DNA from: Streptomyces sp. A 4/2
GTDB lineage: Bacteria > Actinomycetota > Actinomycetes > Streptomycetales > Streptomycetaceae
Length of the DNA: 64,000 nt
Reading direction: 5' to 3'
Assembly (NCBI RefSeq): GCF_940670765.1
Contig: NZ_CALNVW010000062.1
Location: 24,019 to 88,018, forward strand
The notes beneath the pieces are model-generated. The model ran no database searches. It worked only from the letters and a program-made list of their open reading frames with translations, and was not told the origin of the DNA. The translations under genes and the position numbers were made by a program. Positions within the stretch are counted from its first letter, which is position 1, and the number at the start of each line of letters is the position of its first letter. Below, piece by piece: positions 1-9,400 of the stretch.

Positions 1-313
1 CGTCGAGGTCACGGTGGACCAACGGGGGCCATCTGTGACGCAGGTCGTGCGGATCGCGTTCAAGGAGTCCAAGTCGCTCGATGACGCGCGCCCACGACTT
101 TCGGTGCAGACCTGGACACGGAGGACCGCCCGTCGTCGTGCCGCGAGTTCTCGGAAACGGGGTACCGGCGGGTGCGGCCGCTGTCGTGCGGGACCTCCTC
201 ACCTGCCGCTTGTGGGCCGTGCGACTGATGTATGCCTCAGCCGACCGCGTGCACCGGACCGATGCGGCAGACGGAAGCGAGGATCAGACTCTCTTCGGCA
301 GCGAGACAAACGG
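1..313. other. Left-edge stretch with no supported gene
   Basis: No reading frame here has credible codon use, a ribosome site or recognisable protein features. The frame that runs into the following oxidoreductase gene can be read back to position 14, but that extension is arginine-rich, low in hydrophobic residues and unlike the family, so it is treated as untranslated leader or upstream spacer. Confidence 0.5.
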
Positions 314-1714
314 GTGGCCACGGTGGCAGGAACCAGTGACGGCGATGCGCGGGAGTCCGCCCCGGCAACGGGTGCCACCCCTTGGCGGAAGCCACCTGAC
401 CCGCGTACGGACGGCGTGGTCGGACTGCGCGGGCGGGCGAGGTCCCTGGCCGCCGTCGCGCCGCCCGGCCCGTTCCGGCCCGGGTTCTGGCGCAGTCCGA
501 TCCGCGGAGCGTGGCTGACCGCGGTCCTCGGTCTGATCCTTCTGTTCGGCATCACGATCCTGTTCGTCACCGGGCTGTTGTCGTACGCCGCGTACAACCC
601 GAACCTGGGCGTACTCAACGACAAGACCCCCGACAAGGGCCTGCTGGGCTTCTACCTGTTCACCTGGCCCACTCACCCGTACTGGCTCTACCGCCTGACC
701 CAGGGCGTGCATGTGACCCTCGGGATCGTCCTCATCCCCGTCCTGCTCGCGAAGCTGTGGTCGGTGGTCCCCAAGCTCTTCGAGTGGCCGCCGGCACGCA
801 GCCCCGCACACGCCCTGGAGCGGCTGTCGCTGATCCTGCTGGTCGGGGGCGTCCTGTTCGAGTTCGCGACCGGTGTGCTCAACATCCAGCTCGACTACAT
901 TTTTCCCGGTTCCTTCTACACCCTGCACTTCTACGGCGCCTGGGTGTTCATCGCCGCCTTCGCCGCCCATGTGGCGCTGCGCCTGGGCCGGATGTGGCGG
1001 GCGGTGCGCTCGCGCAGCCTTCGCTCGGTGCTGGCCACCGATACCGCCCACACCGAGCCGGAACCTCGCGATCCGTACGGTCTCGTCGCCGCCGCCCCGG
1101 CCCGGGCGACGGTGAGCCGACGTGGTGCGCTGGGTCTGGTCGGTGCCGGGTCGCTGGCCCTGCTGGTCGTCACCGCAGGGCAGAGCATCGGTGGCTCCCT
1201 GCGCCGTACCGCGTTGCTCGCCCCGCACAACCGCAACCCCGGCTCCGGCCCGAACGGCTTCCAGATCAACAAGAGCGCCACGGCCGTCGGCATCACGGCG
1301 ACCGACATCGGTCCCGACTGGCGCCTGGAACTGCGGGGGGCACGGAAACTCTCCTTCACCCGCGATCAGCTGCTCGCCATGGCTCAGCACACGGCGGAAC
1401 TGCCGATCGCCTGTGTGGAAGGCTGGTCCACCGACGATCAGGGCTGGTCCGGCCTTCGGCTGTCCGACCTCGCGGCGCTCGCCGGAGTGCCCCGTGCCGC
1501 CGGAGTGTTGGTGGAGTCGGTGCAGCGGCAGGGTTCCTTCCGCCAGGTGCTCCTGGCCGGCAACCAGATCCGTAACCCGCTCTCCCTGCTCGCCCTGCAC
1601 GTCAACGGGGCACCACTCTCCGTCGACCACGGCTATCCCGCGCGCGTCATCGTTCCCGCCAACCCAGGCGTGAACAACACCAAATGGGTCCGCCGCCTCA
1701 CCTTCCGGACGTGA
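314..1714 (+). CDS. Membrane-anchored molybdopterin-dependent oxidoreductase (sulfite oxidase/YedY-like)
   Basis: Predicted protein of 466 aa from a GTG start at 314; the start is uncertain and GTG 323 is equally possible. The N-terminal half has four hydrophobic segments (near WLTAVLGLILLFGITILF, GVHVTLGIVLIPVLL, LSLILLVGGVLFEF and FYGAWVFIAAFAAHVALRL), like a di-heme cytochrome b561-type domain with histidines in the helices. An RRGALGLVGAGSLALL segment then leads into a sulfite-oxidase-fold molybdopterin domain. The motif LPIACVEGWS around Cys367 is the expected molybdenum-ligand loop of this family. Inference: a respiratory-type oxidoreductase at the outer face of the membrane; the substrate cannot be told. 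The stop is followed two bases later by the ATG of a small membrane protein, so the two are probably co-translated. Confidence 0.8.
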   Translation: MATVAGTSDGDARESAPATGATPWRKPPDPRTDGVVGLRGRARSLAAVAPPGPFRPGFWRSPIRGAWLTAVLGLILLFGITILFVTGLLSYAAYNPNLGVLNDKTPDKGLLGFYLFTWPTHPYWLYRLTQGVHVTLGIVLIPVLLAKLWSVVPKLFEWPPARSPAHALERLSLILLVGGVLFEFATGVLNIQLDYIFPGSFYTLHFYGAWVFIAAFAAHVALRLGRMWRAVRSRSLRSVLATDTAHTEPEPRDPYGLVAAAPARATVSRRGALGLVGAGSLALLVVTAGQSIGGSLRRTALLAPHNRNPGSGPNGFQINKSATAVGITATDIGPDWRLELRGARKLSFTRDQLLAMAQHTAELPIACVEGWSTDDQGWSGLRLSDLAALAGVPRAAGVLVESVQRQGSFRQVLLAGNQIRNPLSLLALHVNGAPLSVDHGYPARVIVPANPGVNNTKWVRRLTFRT

Positions 1715-1716
1715 CC

Positions 1717-2196
1717 ATGAGCCTCTTTTCCCGCCGCTACGGCGCCCACCCCTTCCACCTGCTCGCCATGGCCTGCTGTTTCCTGGTCGCCGGTTACGCA
1801 GCGGTCCAGCTCCTCAACGGCCGTACCGTCGCTGTCGCCGTGTGGTTCATCGGCGCCGCGCTCCTGCACGACCTGGTTCTGCTGCCCCTCTACAGCGGTG
1901 CCGACCGCACGGCCCAGGCAGCCATGCCGCTCCGCAGCGGGCGTGCGCCGGGCACGGGCTGGATCAACTATCTGCGTGCGCCCGTCGCGCTGTCCGCGCT
2001 GCTGTTCCTGGTCTGGTTTCCGCTGATCCTGCGCAAGTCGGCCCCGTACCACGGGGACACGGGGCTCTCGGACCACGTCTATCTGGGGCGATGGCTACTG
2101 ATCACGGCAGGCCTGTTCGCTGCCTCGGCTCTTGCCGCGCTCATCAACACGGTCCGCCGGCGCCGTCGTACCCGGCCACACGTCCGGGGGATGTGA
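1717..2196 (+). CDS. Small four-helix membrane protein paired with the molybdo-oxidoreductase
   Basis: A 159-aa protein starting at ATG 1717, two bases after the stop of the molybdopterin oxidoreductase. Four strong hydrophobic segments are visible (FHLLAMACCFLVAGYAAVQLL, VAVWFIGAALLHDLVLLPLY, APVALSALLFLVWFPLIL, WLLITAGLFAASALAALI), and the C-terminus is a basic RRRRRTRPH tail, suggesting a cytoplasmic end. I do not recognise a named family. Tight coupling suggests it assists assembly or electron transfer of the neighbouring oxidoreductase, but that is inference from position only. Confidence 0.75.
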   Translation: MSLFSRRYGAHPFHLLAMACCFLVAGYAAVQLLNGRTVAVAVWFIGAALLHDLVLLPLYSGADRTAQAAMPLRSGRAPGTGWINYLRAPVALSALLFLVWFPLILRKSAPYHGDTGLSDHVYLGRWLLITAGLFAASALAALINTVRRRRRTRPHVRGM

Positions 2197-2400
2197 CGGG
2201 CCGGGCGTGCTCCCGCACCTGCCGGGAAGGTGAGCTCGAAAGGGCAGCCGTCCGACGGCTGTGCACGCCTTCAGCCCGCCGCACCCGGCCGTGTCCCGTA
2301 CGCCCGCCGGGCTGACGCCGGAGCGCACCCGGGGGGCGGCGTCCGCGTTTCGCAAGGCACCTGTACCCCTTTGTCGCCTTTTGATTCGTATGGTGAAGCT

Positions 2401-3108
2401 GTGACCGATCTGAACTTCTCAGTGGTACCGCGGCCGGCCTCCGTGGATGTCGTCCTGCCCTGTCTGGACGAGGCGGCGGCCCTGCCCTGGGTACTGGAGC
2501 GCGTCCCGGCCGGCTGGCGCGCGATCGTGGTCGACAACGGTTCCACCGACGGGTCGGCGGACCTCGCCCGTTCGCTCGGTGCCACCGTGGTGACCGAGAC
2601 CCGGCGGGGCTTCGGTGCGGCCTGCCATGCGGGGCTGCTCGCGTCGGACGCGGAGCTCCTCTGCTTCTGCGACTGCGACGCCTCGCTCGACCCCGGGCTG
2701 CTCGTCCCCTTCGTGACTCAAGTCGCCTCGGGGGACGCCGACCTGGTGCTCGGGCGGCGCCGCCCGCAGGGCAGCGGTGCCTGGCCTGCGCATGCCCGAG
2801 CGGGAAACCTGGCGCTGGCCGGAATGCTGCGGCGCAGGACCGGATTGCGGCTGCACGACCTGGGGCCGATGCGGGTCGCCCGGCGCGAGGCGCTGCTGGG
2901 CCTCGGCCTCACGGACCGGCGCAGCGGCTATCCGCTCCAGATGGTGGTCCGGGCGGCCGACGCGGGCTGGCGGGTGCGGGAGAGGGACGTGCCGTATCTG
3001 CCGCGCACCGGGAAGTCCAAGGTCACCGGCACCTGGCGGGGCACCTGGCAGGCCGTGAGGGACATGCGCAAGGTTCTCGCCGAGGCACCCCGGGCGGCCG
3101 TGGGGTGA
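2401..3108 (+). CDS. Family 2 glycosyltransferase
   Basis: GTG 2401 gives a 235-aa protein beginning VTDLNFSVVPRPASVDVVLP. It has the GT-A core of the dolichol-phosphate-mannose-synthase-like GT2 group: VVLPCLDEAAALPWVL near the N-terminus, VVDNGSTDGS for nucleotide binding, and a metal-binding CDCDASLDP (DxD-like). There are no C-terminal transmembrane helices, so it is a soluble or peripheral enzyme. Its stop overlaps the next gene by 4 bp (GTGA), the first of two such overlaps linking it to the DUF2064 protein and the methyltransferase. Upstream in-frame sequence to 2230 lacks a ribosome site and is excluded. Probable role: transferring a sugar from a nucleotide sugar to a lipid carrier or small acceptor. 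Confidence 0.85.
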   Translation: MTDLNFSVVPRPASVDVVLPCLDEAAALPWVLERVPAGWRAIVVDNGSTDGSADLARSLGATVVTETRRGFGAACHAGLLASDAELLCFCDCDASLDPGLLVPFVTQVASGDADLVLGRRRPQGSGAWPAHARAGNLALAGMLRRRTGLRLHDLGPMRVARREALLGLGLTDRRSGYPLQMVVRAADAGWRVRERDVPYLPRTGKSKVTGTWRGTWQAVRDMRKVLAEAPRAAVG

Positions 3109-3749
3109 CCCGCGCGACCACGATCCTCGTCATCGCCAAGGAGCCCCTGCCCGGTCGGGTGAAGACTCGGCTCACCCCGCCGTTCACGCCGGAAGAGTCG
3201 GCCCGGCTGGCCGAGGCCGCCCTCGCCGACACCCTGGAGGCCGTGCTGGCCACGCCGGCCGATCGTCGGGTTCTGGTGCTCGCAGGGGCTCCTGGGCCCT
3301 GGTTGCCACCCGGCTTCGAGGTGGCCGAACAAGGCGCGGGCGGCCTCGACATCCGACTGGCCGGGGCCTTCGCGATCTGCACCGGGCCCGCGTTGCTGAT
3401 CGGCATGGACACCCCGCAAGTGACACCCGGACTCCTGGCGCAGGGGCTGGAGTTCAGCGGGTCGGACGCCTGGTTCGGGCCTGCGGAGGACGGTGGCTTC
3501 TGGGCGCTCGGTCTCGCGGCCCCCGACCCGGAGCTCCTGCGCGGCGTGCCCATGTCGACGGCGCACACGGGAGCCGTCCAGCGGAGGCGGCTGACCGCGG
3601 CGGGTCTCGCCGTCCGCGATCTGCCGGTGCTCCGGGACGTGGACACCGCTGCCGATGCCGCCGCTGTGGCCTCCGTGATCCCGGGCAGCCGATTCGGCGC
3701 CCTGCACGCCGTGTTCACCACGGACCGGGCGGGAGCCGGGGTCCGGTGA
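3105..3749 (+). CDS. DUF2064 / TIGR04282-type glycosyltransferase-like protein
   Basis: A 214-aa protein with GTG start overlapping the previous stop by 4 bp. The start region has the signature ILVIAKEPLPGRVKTRL, which is how DUF2064 proteins begin, followed by LLIGMDTPQVTP and SDAWFGPAEDGGFWALGL, a Rossmann-like GT-A/nucleotidyltransferase core. Members are often annotated as arsenosugar-biosynthesis glycosyltransferases, but no arsenic genes are visible nearby, so that label should not be transferred. The operon position between a GT2 and a methyltransferase suggests it makes or transfers an activated sugar in the same pathway. Confidence 0.8.
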   Translation: MTRATTILVIAKEPLPGRVKTRLTPPFTPEESARLAEAALADTLEAVLATPADRRVLVLAGAPGPWLPPGFEVAEQGAGGLDIRLAGAFAICTGPALLIGMDTPQVTPGLLAQGLEFSGSDAWFGPAEDGGFWALGLAAPDPELLRGVPMSTAHTGAVQRRRLTAAGLAVRDLPVLRDVDTAADAAAVASVIPGSRFGALHAVFTTDRAGAGVR

Positions 3750-4390
3750 GCGTGCGGGCCTGGCGGGCCGATCCGTACCGTGAGGCGCTGCTGACCGGGC
3801 AGGGGCCGCTCTTCCTTCGACGGGACGACGGCTGGCTGCTGCCTCTGGAGGTGGAGCGCTGGTGCGCCGCGCCGGACAGCGCCGACGTCACCGTGCTGGC
3901 ACGCTGCCGGGGCCCGGTGCTCGACATCGGTTGCGGTCCCGGACGTCTGGTCGCGGCACTCGCCGCGCTGGGCACCACCGCACTCGGCATGGATGTGAAC
4001 CAGGAGGCAGTCGACCGCACCGTGCGGGAGGGCGGGGCCGCACTGTGCCGTTCCGTCTTCGATCCGCTGCCGGACGAGGGACGCTGGGGGACCGTATTGC
4101 TGATGGACGGCAACATCGGTATCGGAGGCGCCCCCGAGGCCCTGCTGGGCCGGGTCTGTGAACTCATCGACCCGAACGGCACGTTGATCGTCGAGACAGT
4201 GGCGCAGGACATCGACGAACGCGTCGAGGTCCGCTTCTGCGACGGCCGCGTCACCCGGGGCACGACGGCCTTCCCCTGGGCGAGGGTCGGCACCCCGGCG
4301 CTGCTCGGTTACGCCGAGGCCACCGGCTGGATCGCCGAGGACCAGTGGCGGGCGGCAGGCCGCACCTTCCTTCAACTGCGGCCCCGCTGA
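3746..4390 (+). CDS. Class I SAM-dependent methyltransferase
   Basis: A 214-aa protein starting at GTG 3746 with a 4-bp overlap with the DUF2064 gene. SAM-binding motif I is clear (VLDIGCGPGRLVAAL), followed by the acidic end of strand 2 (TALGMDVNQ) and motif LLMDGNIGIGG. The N-terminus SVRAWRADPYREALLTGQGPLFLRR is not obviously a separate domain. Target unknown; translational coupling with two glycosyltransferase-like genes suggests methylation of a sugar or lipid-linked intermediate (inference). Confidence 0.85.
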   Translation: MSVRAWRADPYREALLTGQGPLFLRRDDGWLLPLEVERWCAAPDSADVTVLARCRGPVLDIGCGPGRLVAALAALGTTALGMDVNQEAVDRTVREGGAALCRSVFDPLPDEGRWGTVLLMDGNIGIGGAPEALLGRVCELIDPNGTLIVETVAQDIDERVEVRFCDGRVTRGTTAFPWARVGTPALLGYAEATGWIAEDQWRAAGRTFLQLRPR

Positions 4391-4513
4391 AGCGCCGGCG
4401 GCCCTCGTGAGCCGGGTCTCAGGGAGTACCGCCAGGGCATGCGGATTCCTGCGGTACGCGGACGTCGGGGCGTCGCACCGCTGATGGCCGGGGACGCTGA
4501 GAGGCTGAGCAGC

Positions 4514-5947
4514 GTGATCACCCCCCGTACCGCCGGACTTCGCAGCCTCTGCCCCCGCACCGTACGCGCGGGACTCCTGCTGGCAGCCCTCACCGCGGCC
4601 CTGGTGTTCACCATCGGCTATGACGGGTACCACGCCGACCCGGCGGGACTGTCCTGGTGGTACGCGGCGTCCTGGCTGCTCTTCGCCGCCGCCGTCGGGT
4701 CGCTGCGCAAGGTCCCCGGACGCCAGGCCGCCGCTCTCGTCCTCGCGGGATCGGCGATGGTGGCAGCCACTGGACTCGTCGCGCCGCCACGTACCAGTAC
4801 CGACGCCTTCCGCTACGCGTGGGACGGCCGGGTCCAGGCGGCTGGCATCTCGCCGTACGACCACGCCCCGGCGGATCCGGCTCTCGCCCGGCTCCGGGAC
4901 AGCTGGCTCTTCCCCACCGGTCCAGCGTGTGCGGGCCCCGACCGCGCACCTGTCCCGTCGCCCGGTGACACACCCCACTGCACCCGTCTCAACCGCCCGG
5001 CCGTGCACACCGTCTACCCGCCGGTCGCCGAGGCGTACTTCTACGGAGTCGAGCAACTCTCCCCGTCCGGTGCCCGGTTGAAGCTCTTCCAGATCGCGGG
5101 AGCGCTGCTCTCGGTCGCGGTCACCGCTGCCCTCGTCCTGATCTCGACCCGGCTGCGGCGCGTCGGTCCGCTCACTGCCGCCTACTGGGCCTGGTGCCCG
5201 GCCGTGCCGGTCGAGGCGGTGAACAACGCACACGTGGACGTACTGGGGGTGCTGTTGACGGTCGTGGGGCTGGGACTCCTGGCCGCCGGACGCCGACTCT
5301 CCGGCAGTGCCTTCCTGGGCGCCGCCGTGGCGACCAAACTGATGCCCGCCGTGGTCCTGCCCGGGGCGCTGTCCGGCGTGCGGAGGGTGCGAGACGCAGC
5401 CGCCGTGCTCGTGCCCGTCACCGCCGTCACGGTCCTCGCCTACGTCCCGTACGTCCTGGCCTCCCACGCCTCTGTCTTCGGCTACCTCGGCGGCTACGTC
5501 CAGGAAGAAGGCTACGAGGACGCCACCGCCCGCAACCGCTACGCGGTGCTCCGCCTGCTCCTGCCCGAGGCGTGGACCGTCCCGGCCCTGGTGGTGATCA
5601 TGCTGCTCGTGACCGGGTACGTACTGTGGCGGGGCGACCCCGAACGTCCTTGGAGCGGTGCTCTCCTCGTCACCGGTACCGCGTTCCTGCTGCTCACCCC
5701 CGCCTACTCCTGGTACGCACTGCTGCTCGTCGCCCTGGTCGCCCTGGACGGCCGCTGGGAGTGGCTGGCCGTCGCGGCGGCGGGAGCCGTCACGTACGTC
5801 ACCAGCCACGCTTTCGACGACGGGGCGACGGTGAGTACCACCGCCTACGCGGTCGCTGCCGCCGCCGTACTCACCGGCTGGGCGTGGCGCCGTCAGACGA
5901 GGGCTACGTCCTTCGGCGGGGGCCTCGCCACGTACGACCGGTCCTGA
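4514..5947 (+). CDS. GT87/DUF2029-type polytopic mannosyltransferase
   Basis: An integral membrane protein of about 477 aa; GTG 4514 is chosen because GAGAGG lies about 9 nt upstream, with ATG 4484 or 4439 as alternatives. It has many hydrophobic helices and the loop acidic motif of GT-C enzymes, TDAFRYAWDGRVQAAGISPY, followed by NRPAVHTVYPPVAEAYF. These match polyprenol-phosphomannose-dependent alpha-mannosyltransferases of the DUF2029/GT87 group. It would use a polyprenol-linked sugar at the outer membrane face, fitting with ppm1 elsewhere in the window (23844). It ends the glycosyltransferase cluster; 123 bp separate it from the methyltransferase, so it may have its own promoter. Confidence 0.8.
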   Translation: MITPRTAGLRSLCPRTVRAGLLLAALTAALVFTIGYDGYHADPAGLSWWYAASWLLFAAAVGSLRKVPGRQAAALVLAGSAMVAATGLVAPPRTSTDAFRYAWDGRVQAAGISPYDHAPADPALARLRDSWLFPTGPACAGPDRAPVPSPGDTPHCTRLNRPAVHTVYPPVAEAYFYGVEQLSPSGARLKLFQIAGALLSVAVTAALVLISTRLRRVGPLTAAYWAWCPAVPVEAVNNAHVDVLGVLLTVVGLGLLAAGRRLSGSAFLGAAVATKLMPAVVLPGALSGVRRVRDAAAVLVPVTAVTVLAYVPYVLASHASVFGYLGGYVQEEGYEDATARNRYAVLRLLLPEAWTVPALVVIMLLVTGYVLWRGDPERPWSGALLVTGTAFLLLTPAYSWYALLLVALVALDGRWEWLAVAAAGAVTYVTSHAFDDGATVSTTAYAVAAAAVLTGWAWRRQTRATSFGGGLATYDRS

Positions 5948-6482
5948 CTCCGTCCAGGGCCGTTGTGCGGACGCCGGAGGGGACAGCGCCCGCAGTTGCA
6001 GGCCCGCTCGGAAGCTCGGGACCTCTGGAGGTTCTGGACTTCTCCCTTCTGACTTCCATGCGGTCGGAAGGCCGATGGATCCGGCGGATACCGAGTAGCT
6101 GACGGGATGTTGACTCGTGACACCTGTTGACCTACGTTGCAAATGGATGTCGGTTTCTGGGAGTTTCCGTTTCTTTCGCTGTTCCGATTGCGCCACCTGA
6201 TTCCGGGCTCTCGCCAGGCGGCGAGCAGTTCGCCCTCATTTCTGCTGACTGATGTGGTCCCTCGCCCTGCCTCGGGCCCGCTCCGGCCCGTTGGGTGCCG
6301 GGACGACGACGGACAACGATGTCAGCTTCTTCAGGGGCTCGGGTAGTGCCGTCGGCAGCACAGTGCCGTTCGAGTCGAACTGCTCCGAACCGGACAGCCG
6401 TCAGAACAACCGCTGCAACTGGATCGAATACCAGATGAGGTCGCGGAGGACGCGCCTCACGAGACGGAAGAGGTCACTGCAG
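5948..6482. other. Intergenic region upstream of the GH2 gene
   Basis: About 535 bp with no supported gene; short frames on both strands lack ribosome sites and family resemblance. It is noticeably less GC-rich around 6110-6200 (TTGACTCGTGACACC, GCAAATGGATG, TTTCCGTTTCTTTCG), as expected for a promoter region. Two TTGAC hexamers near 6110 and 6126 could be -35 elements, but no convincing -10 follows, so no promoter is called. Confidence 0.4.
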
Positions 6483-9400
6483 ATGGGCGGGAACACGGGC
6501 GGCCCCGGACGCCGCAATGTACTGATAGCGGGCCTCGCCGGCGCCGGCATGACGCTGGTACCCGGTGGGTTGGCGAGTGCCGCATCGCGGGGAAGTGCGA
6601 ACAGGGCACCAGGGCGGCGCACCCTCAACCTCGACACGGACTGGGCATTCTGGCGCGACGATGTCCAGGGCGCGCAGGAGCTGTCCTTCGACGACTCCGC
6701 CTGGGCGGGTGTGTCGATTCCGCACACCATGCGGCTGGAGCGCAAGGAGCCGGTCGTCTACGACGTCTTCGCCGGTATCGGCTGGTACCGGCGGTACTTC
6801 CGCCCGGATCCCGGGGACAGGGACCGCCGGGTGGTGATCCGCTTCGATGGCGTGCAGACGAACTGCCAGGTGTACCTCAACGGTGAGAAGCTCGCCGAAC
6901 ACCACGGTGGCTATCTCGGCTTCTCCGTGGACGTCACCGACAAGCTCCACCGGGACAGCGACAATCTTCTCGCCGTGCGGGTCTCGAATCTCGATGATCC
7001 GCAGACGCCCCCCGGTAAACCCCGAAACCAGCTCGGGTTCCTCACGTACGGCGGCATCTACCGCAACGTCACGGTGGAGACGACCGGGCGCATCCACATC
7101 ACGGATCCACTGGAGGCCGACCGCGTAGCCGGTGGCGGGGTGTTCGTCACCTACCCGCATGCCGACACCGGGCGGGCTGTCGTCCAGGCCAGGACCAACC
7201 TGGTGAACAGCTCCGATGCGTCTGCCGTCATCCGGCTGCAGACGACGATCCGCGATCCTCGGGGAGAGATCGTCGCCCGGGAGAGCCGGACCGCGACGAT
7301 CGCGAGCGGCGCCCCTCACGACTTCGAGCAGAGTCTGGAGGTGATCCGTCCGGACCTGTGGCACCCGGACAGACCGCACCTGTACGAGCTCGTCAGCGAG
7401 GTCTTCCACCGTGACCAGGTGCTGGATTCACTCACCACGCGCATCGGGATCCGCCGCATCGAATATCGGGCGGACGGTCTCTACATCAACGGTGAGCGCC
7501 TCTTCCTGCGCGGGGCGAACATCCACCAGAACTATGCCTACGTCGGCGACGCCGCACCGGCCTCGATGAAATGGCGCGAGGCACTCAGGCTGAAGCTGGG
7601 CGGGTTCAACGCGGTACGTGCCGCGCACTATCCGCACGATCCGGCATTTCTCGACGCCGCCGACGAGCTCGGACTGCTCGTCGTCGCATGCGCACCGGGC
7701 TGGCAGTTCTGGAGCGATGACGAGACGTTCGTGAATCGCACCTACGCGGACGCCGTGCAGATGATCCGCAGGGACCGCAACCGTCCGTCGATGATTCTCT
7801 GGGAAACCGCGCTGAACGAGACGCAGTACCCGGAGTGGTGGTCGAAGAAAGTCACCGCGCTGGCCCACGCGGAGATTCCCAACGACCAGATGTTCACCGC
7901 GGCCGACTACGGGTTGTGGGGTGAGCAGTACTACGACGTGAACTACAAGGTCGTCAACTCGGACGGTTCGGACCCCGATCCGGAAAAGCCCTTCTTCACA
8001 CGGGAATGGGGCGACTGGGAGGACCCCGGCCGGGTGGGCCGCGAGAGCGGCGAGGGTGCACTCGTCCGGCAGGTGGAGACCCGGCAGCGCTACCTCAACG
8101 GTTCCGGGTACTGGGACTGGGGCGGGCTGGACGCCAACCCCCGGATCGGTGGCTATTTTCTCTGGGTCTTCGAGGACTACGGAACGAACTCGCCCTATCA
8201 GAAGTCCGGGGCCGTGGACATCGACCGGTACCCGAAGTACTGCTACTACTGGCTCAAGGGGATGCAGTCGCCGGAGAACCCCAACCACGGCGGCCCGATG
8301 GTGTTCATCGCCAGCAGCTACTCGGCGGAATCCAGCCGGGAGGTAACGGTCTTCAGCAACACCGATCACGTGAAGCTGTACCAGAACGGCACCCTGGTCG
8401 GTGAGAAGAGCCGGAGCCAGAACGCCGGCACCGCCAAGAACATCGCCGCGAAAGGCGGCAGTCCCTCTTACTCCTTCTCGCTGGATTCGTTCGTCGCGGG
8501 CGAGCTGAGGGCGGAGGGCTGCATCGACGGAAAGCCGGCCGCCACTCAGATCGTGAAAACCCCCGGAGCCCCGCACCACATCCAGATCGAGATCGACGAC
8601 GCGGGTGTCCGGTCGGCACTGCGAGACCTGCTCGCGTACTACCTGGGGAACGTGTCACCGGTTGCGGTGAAGGCCGCTGCTGCGCTGGCCGACGAAGTGC
8701 AGCCCGGTACGGTCGAATCGTTGATCGGGAAGCTGAGCGCGAAGCGTGGCAGTCCGCTGCCCGCAGTGGCGGCCGATACGCTCCGCCGTTATGCGCGTGC
8801 GCGCCCGCGGATCCAACCGGTGGCCGACGGCTCGGACCTGATCCCCGTATACATCAAGGTCGTTGACGTGGACGGCACCGTCATTCCGACGTCGACCGCG
8901 GAAATCGAGCTCGCGGTGACCGGGAAGGGCAGCCTCGTCGGCCACGACATCCCCCGTCTCGCGGTACAGACCCAGAAGGCCAGGGCCGGCATCGGCTACG
9001 CCCTGCTCGCGGTGGACACGGAGCCGGGCGACATCACGCTCACCGCGACGGCCGACGGGCTGGAGTCCGGCAGTTGGACGGTGGCGACAAGTCGCTATTC
9101 CGGCAGGTACATGCCCGACGGGCGTCATCCGGAGTGGAAGGACATCTCGACGCTGGAGTCCCAGGGTGCGCAGAACATCGCTCTGAACATGCCGGCCACC
9201 GCCTCCAGTTTCCAGGAGGGCAACATCCCCGGCAACGCTGTCGACGACGACTCGGATTCCAAGTGGGTCGCGAGCGGCGACATTCCTGCCTGGTGGCAGG
9301 TCGATCTCGGTCAGCCGTCGGACATCTCGGAGTTCCAGATCGTCTGGGAGTCCGACCAGGCGACCTACCGGTACGCCGTCCTCACATCGGACGACGCGAC

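Noticed and set aside
3105..3749. Arsenosugar biosynthesis label for the DUF2064 protein
   Set aside because: The name derives from the family model; no ArsM, ArsS or other arsenic genes are nearby.
3023..6196. A reverse-strand open frame of over 1000 codons
   Set aside because: Antisense to four genes with clear families; its product is Arg/Gly/Gln-rich with no domains, an artefact of high GC.
6370..6400. GTTCGAGTCGAAC near the GH2 start, tRNA T-loop-like
   Set aside because: No acceptor, D or anticodon arms can be folded around it; it is a chance palindrome.
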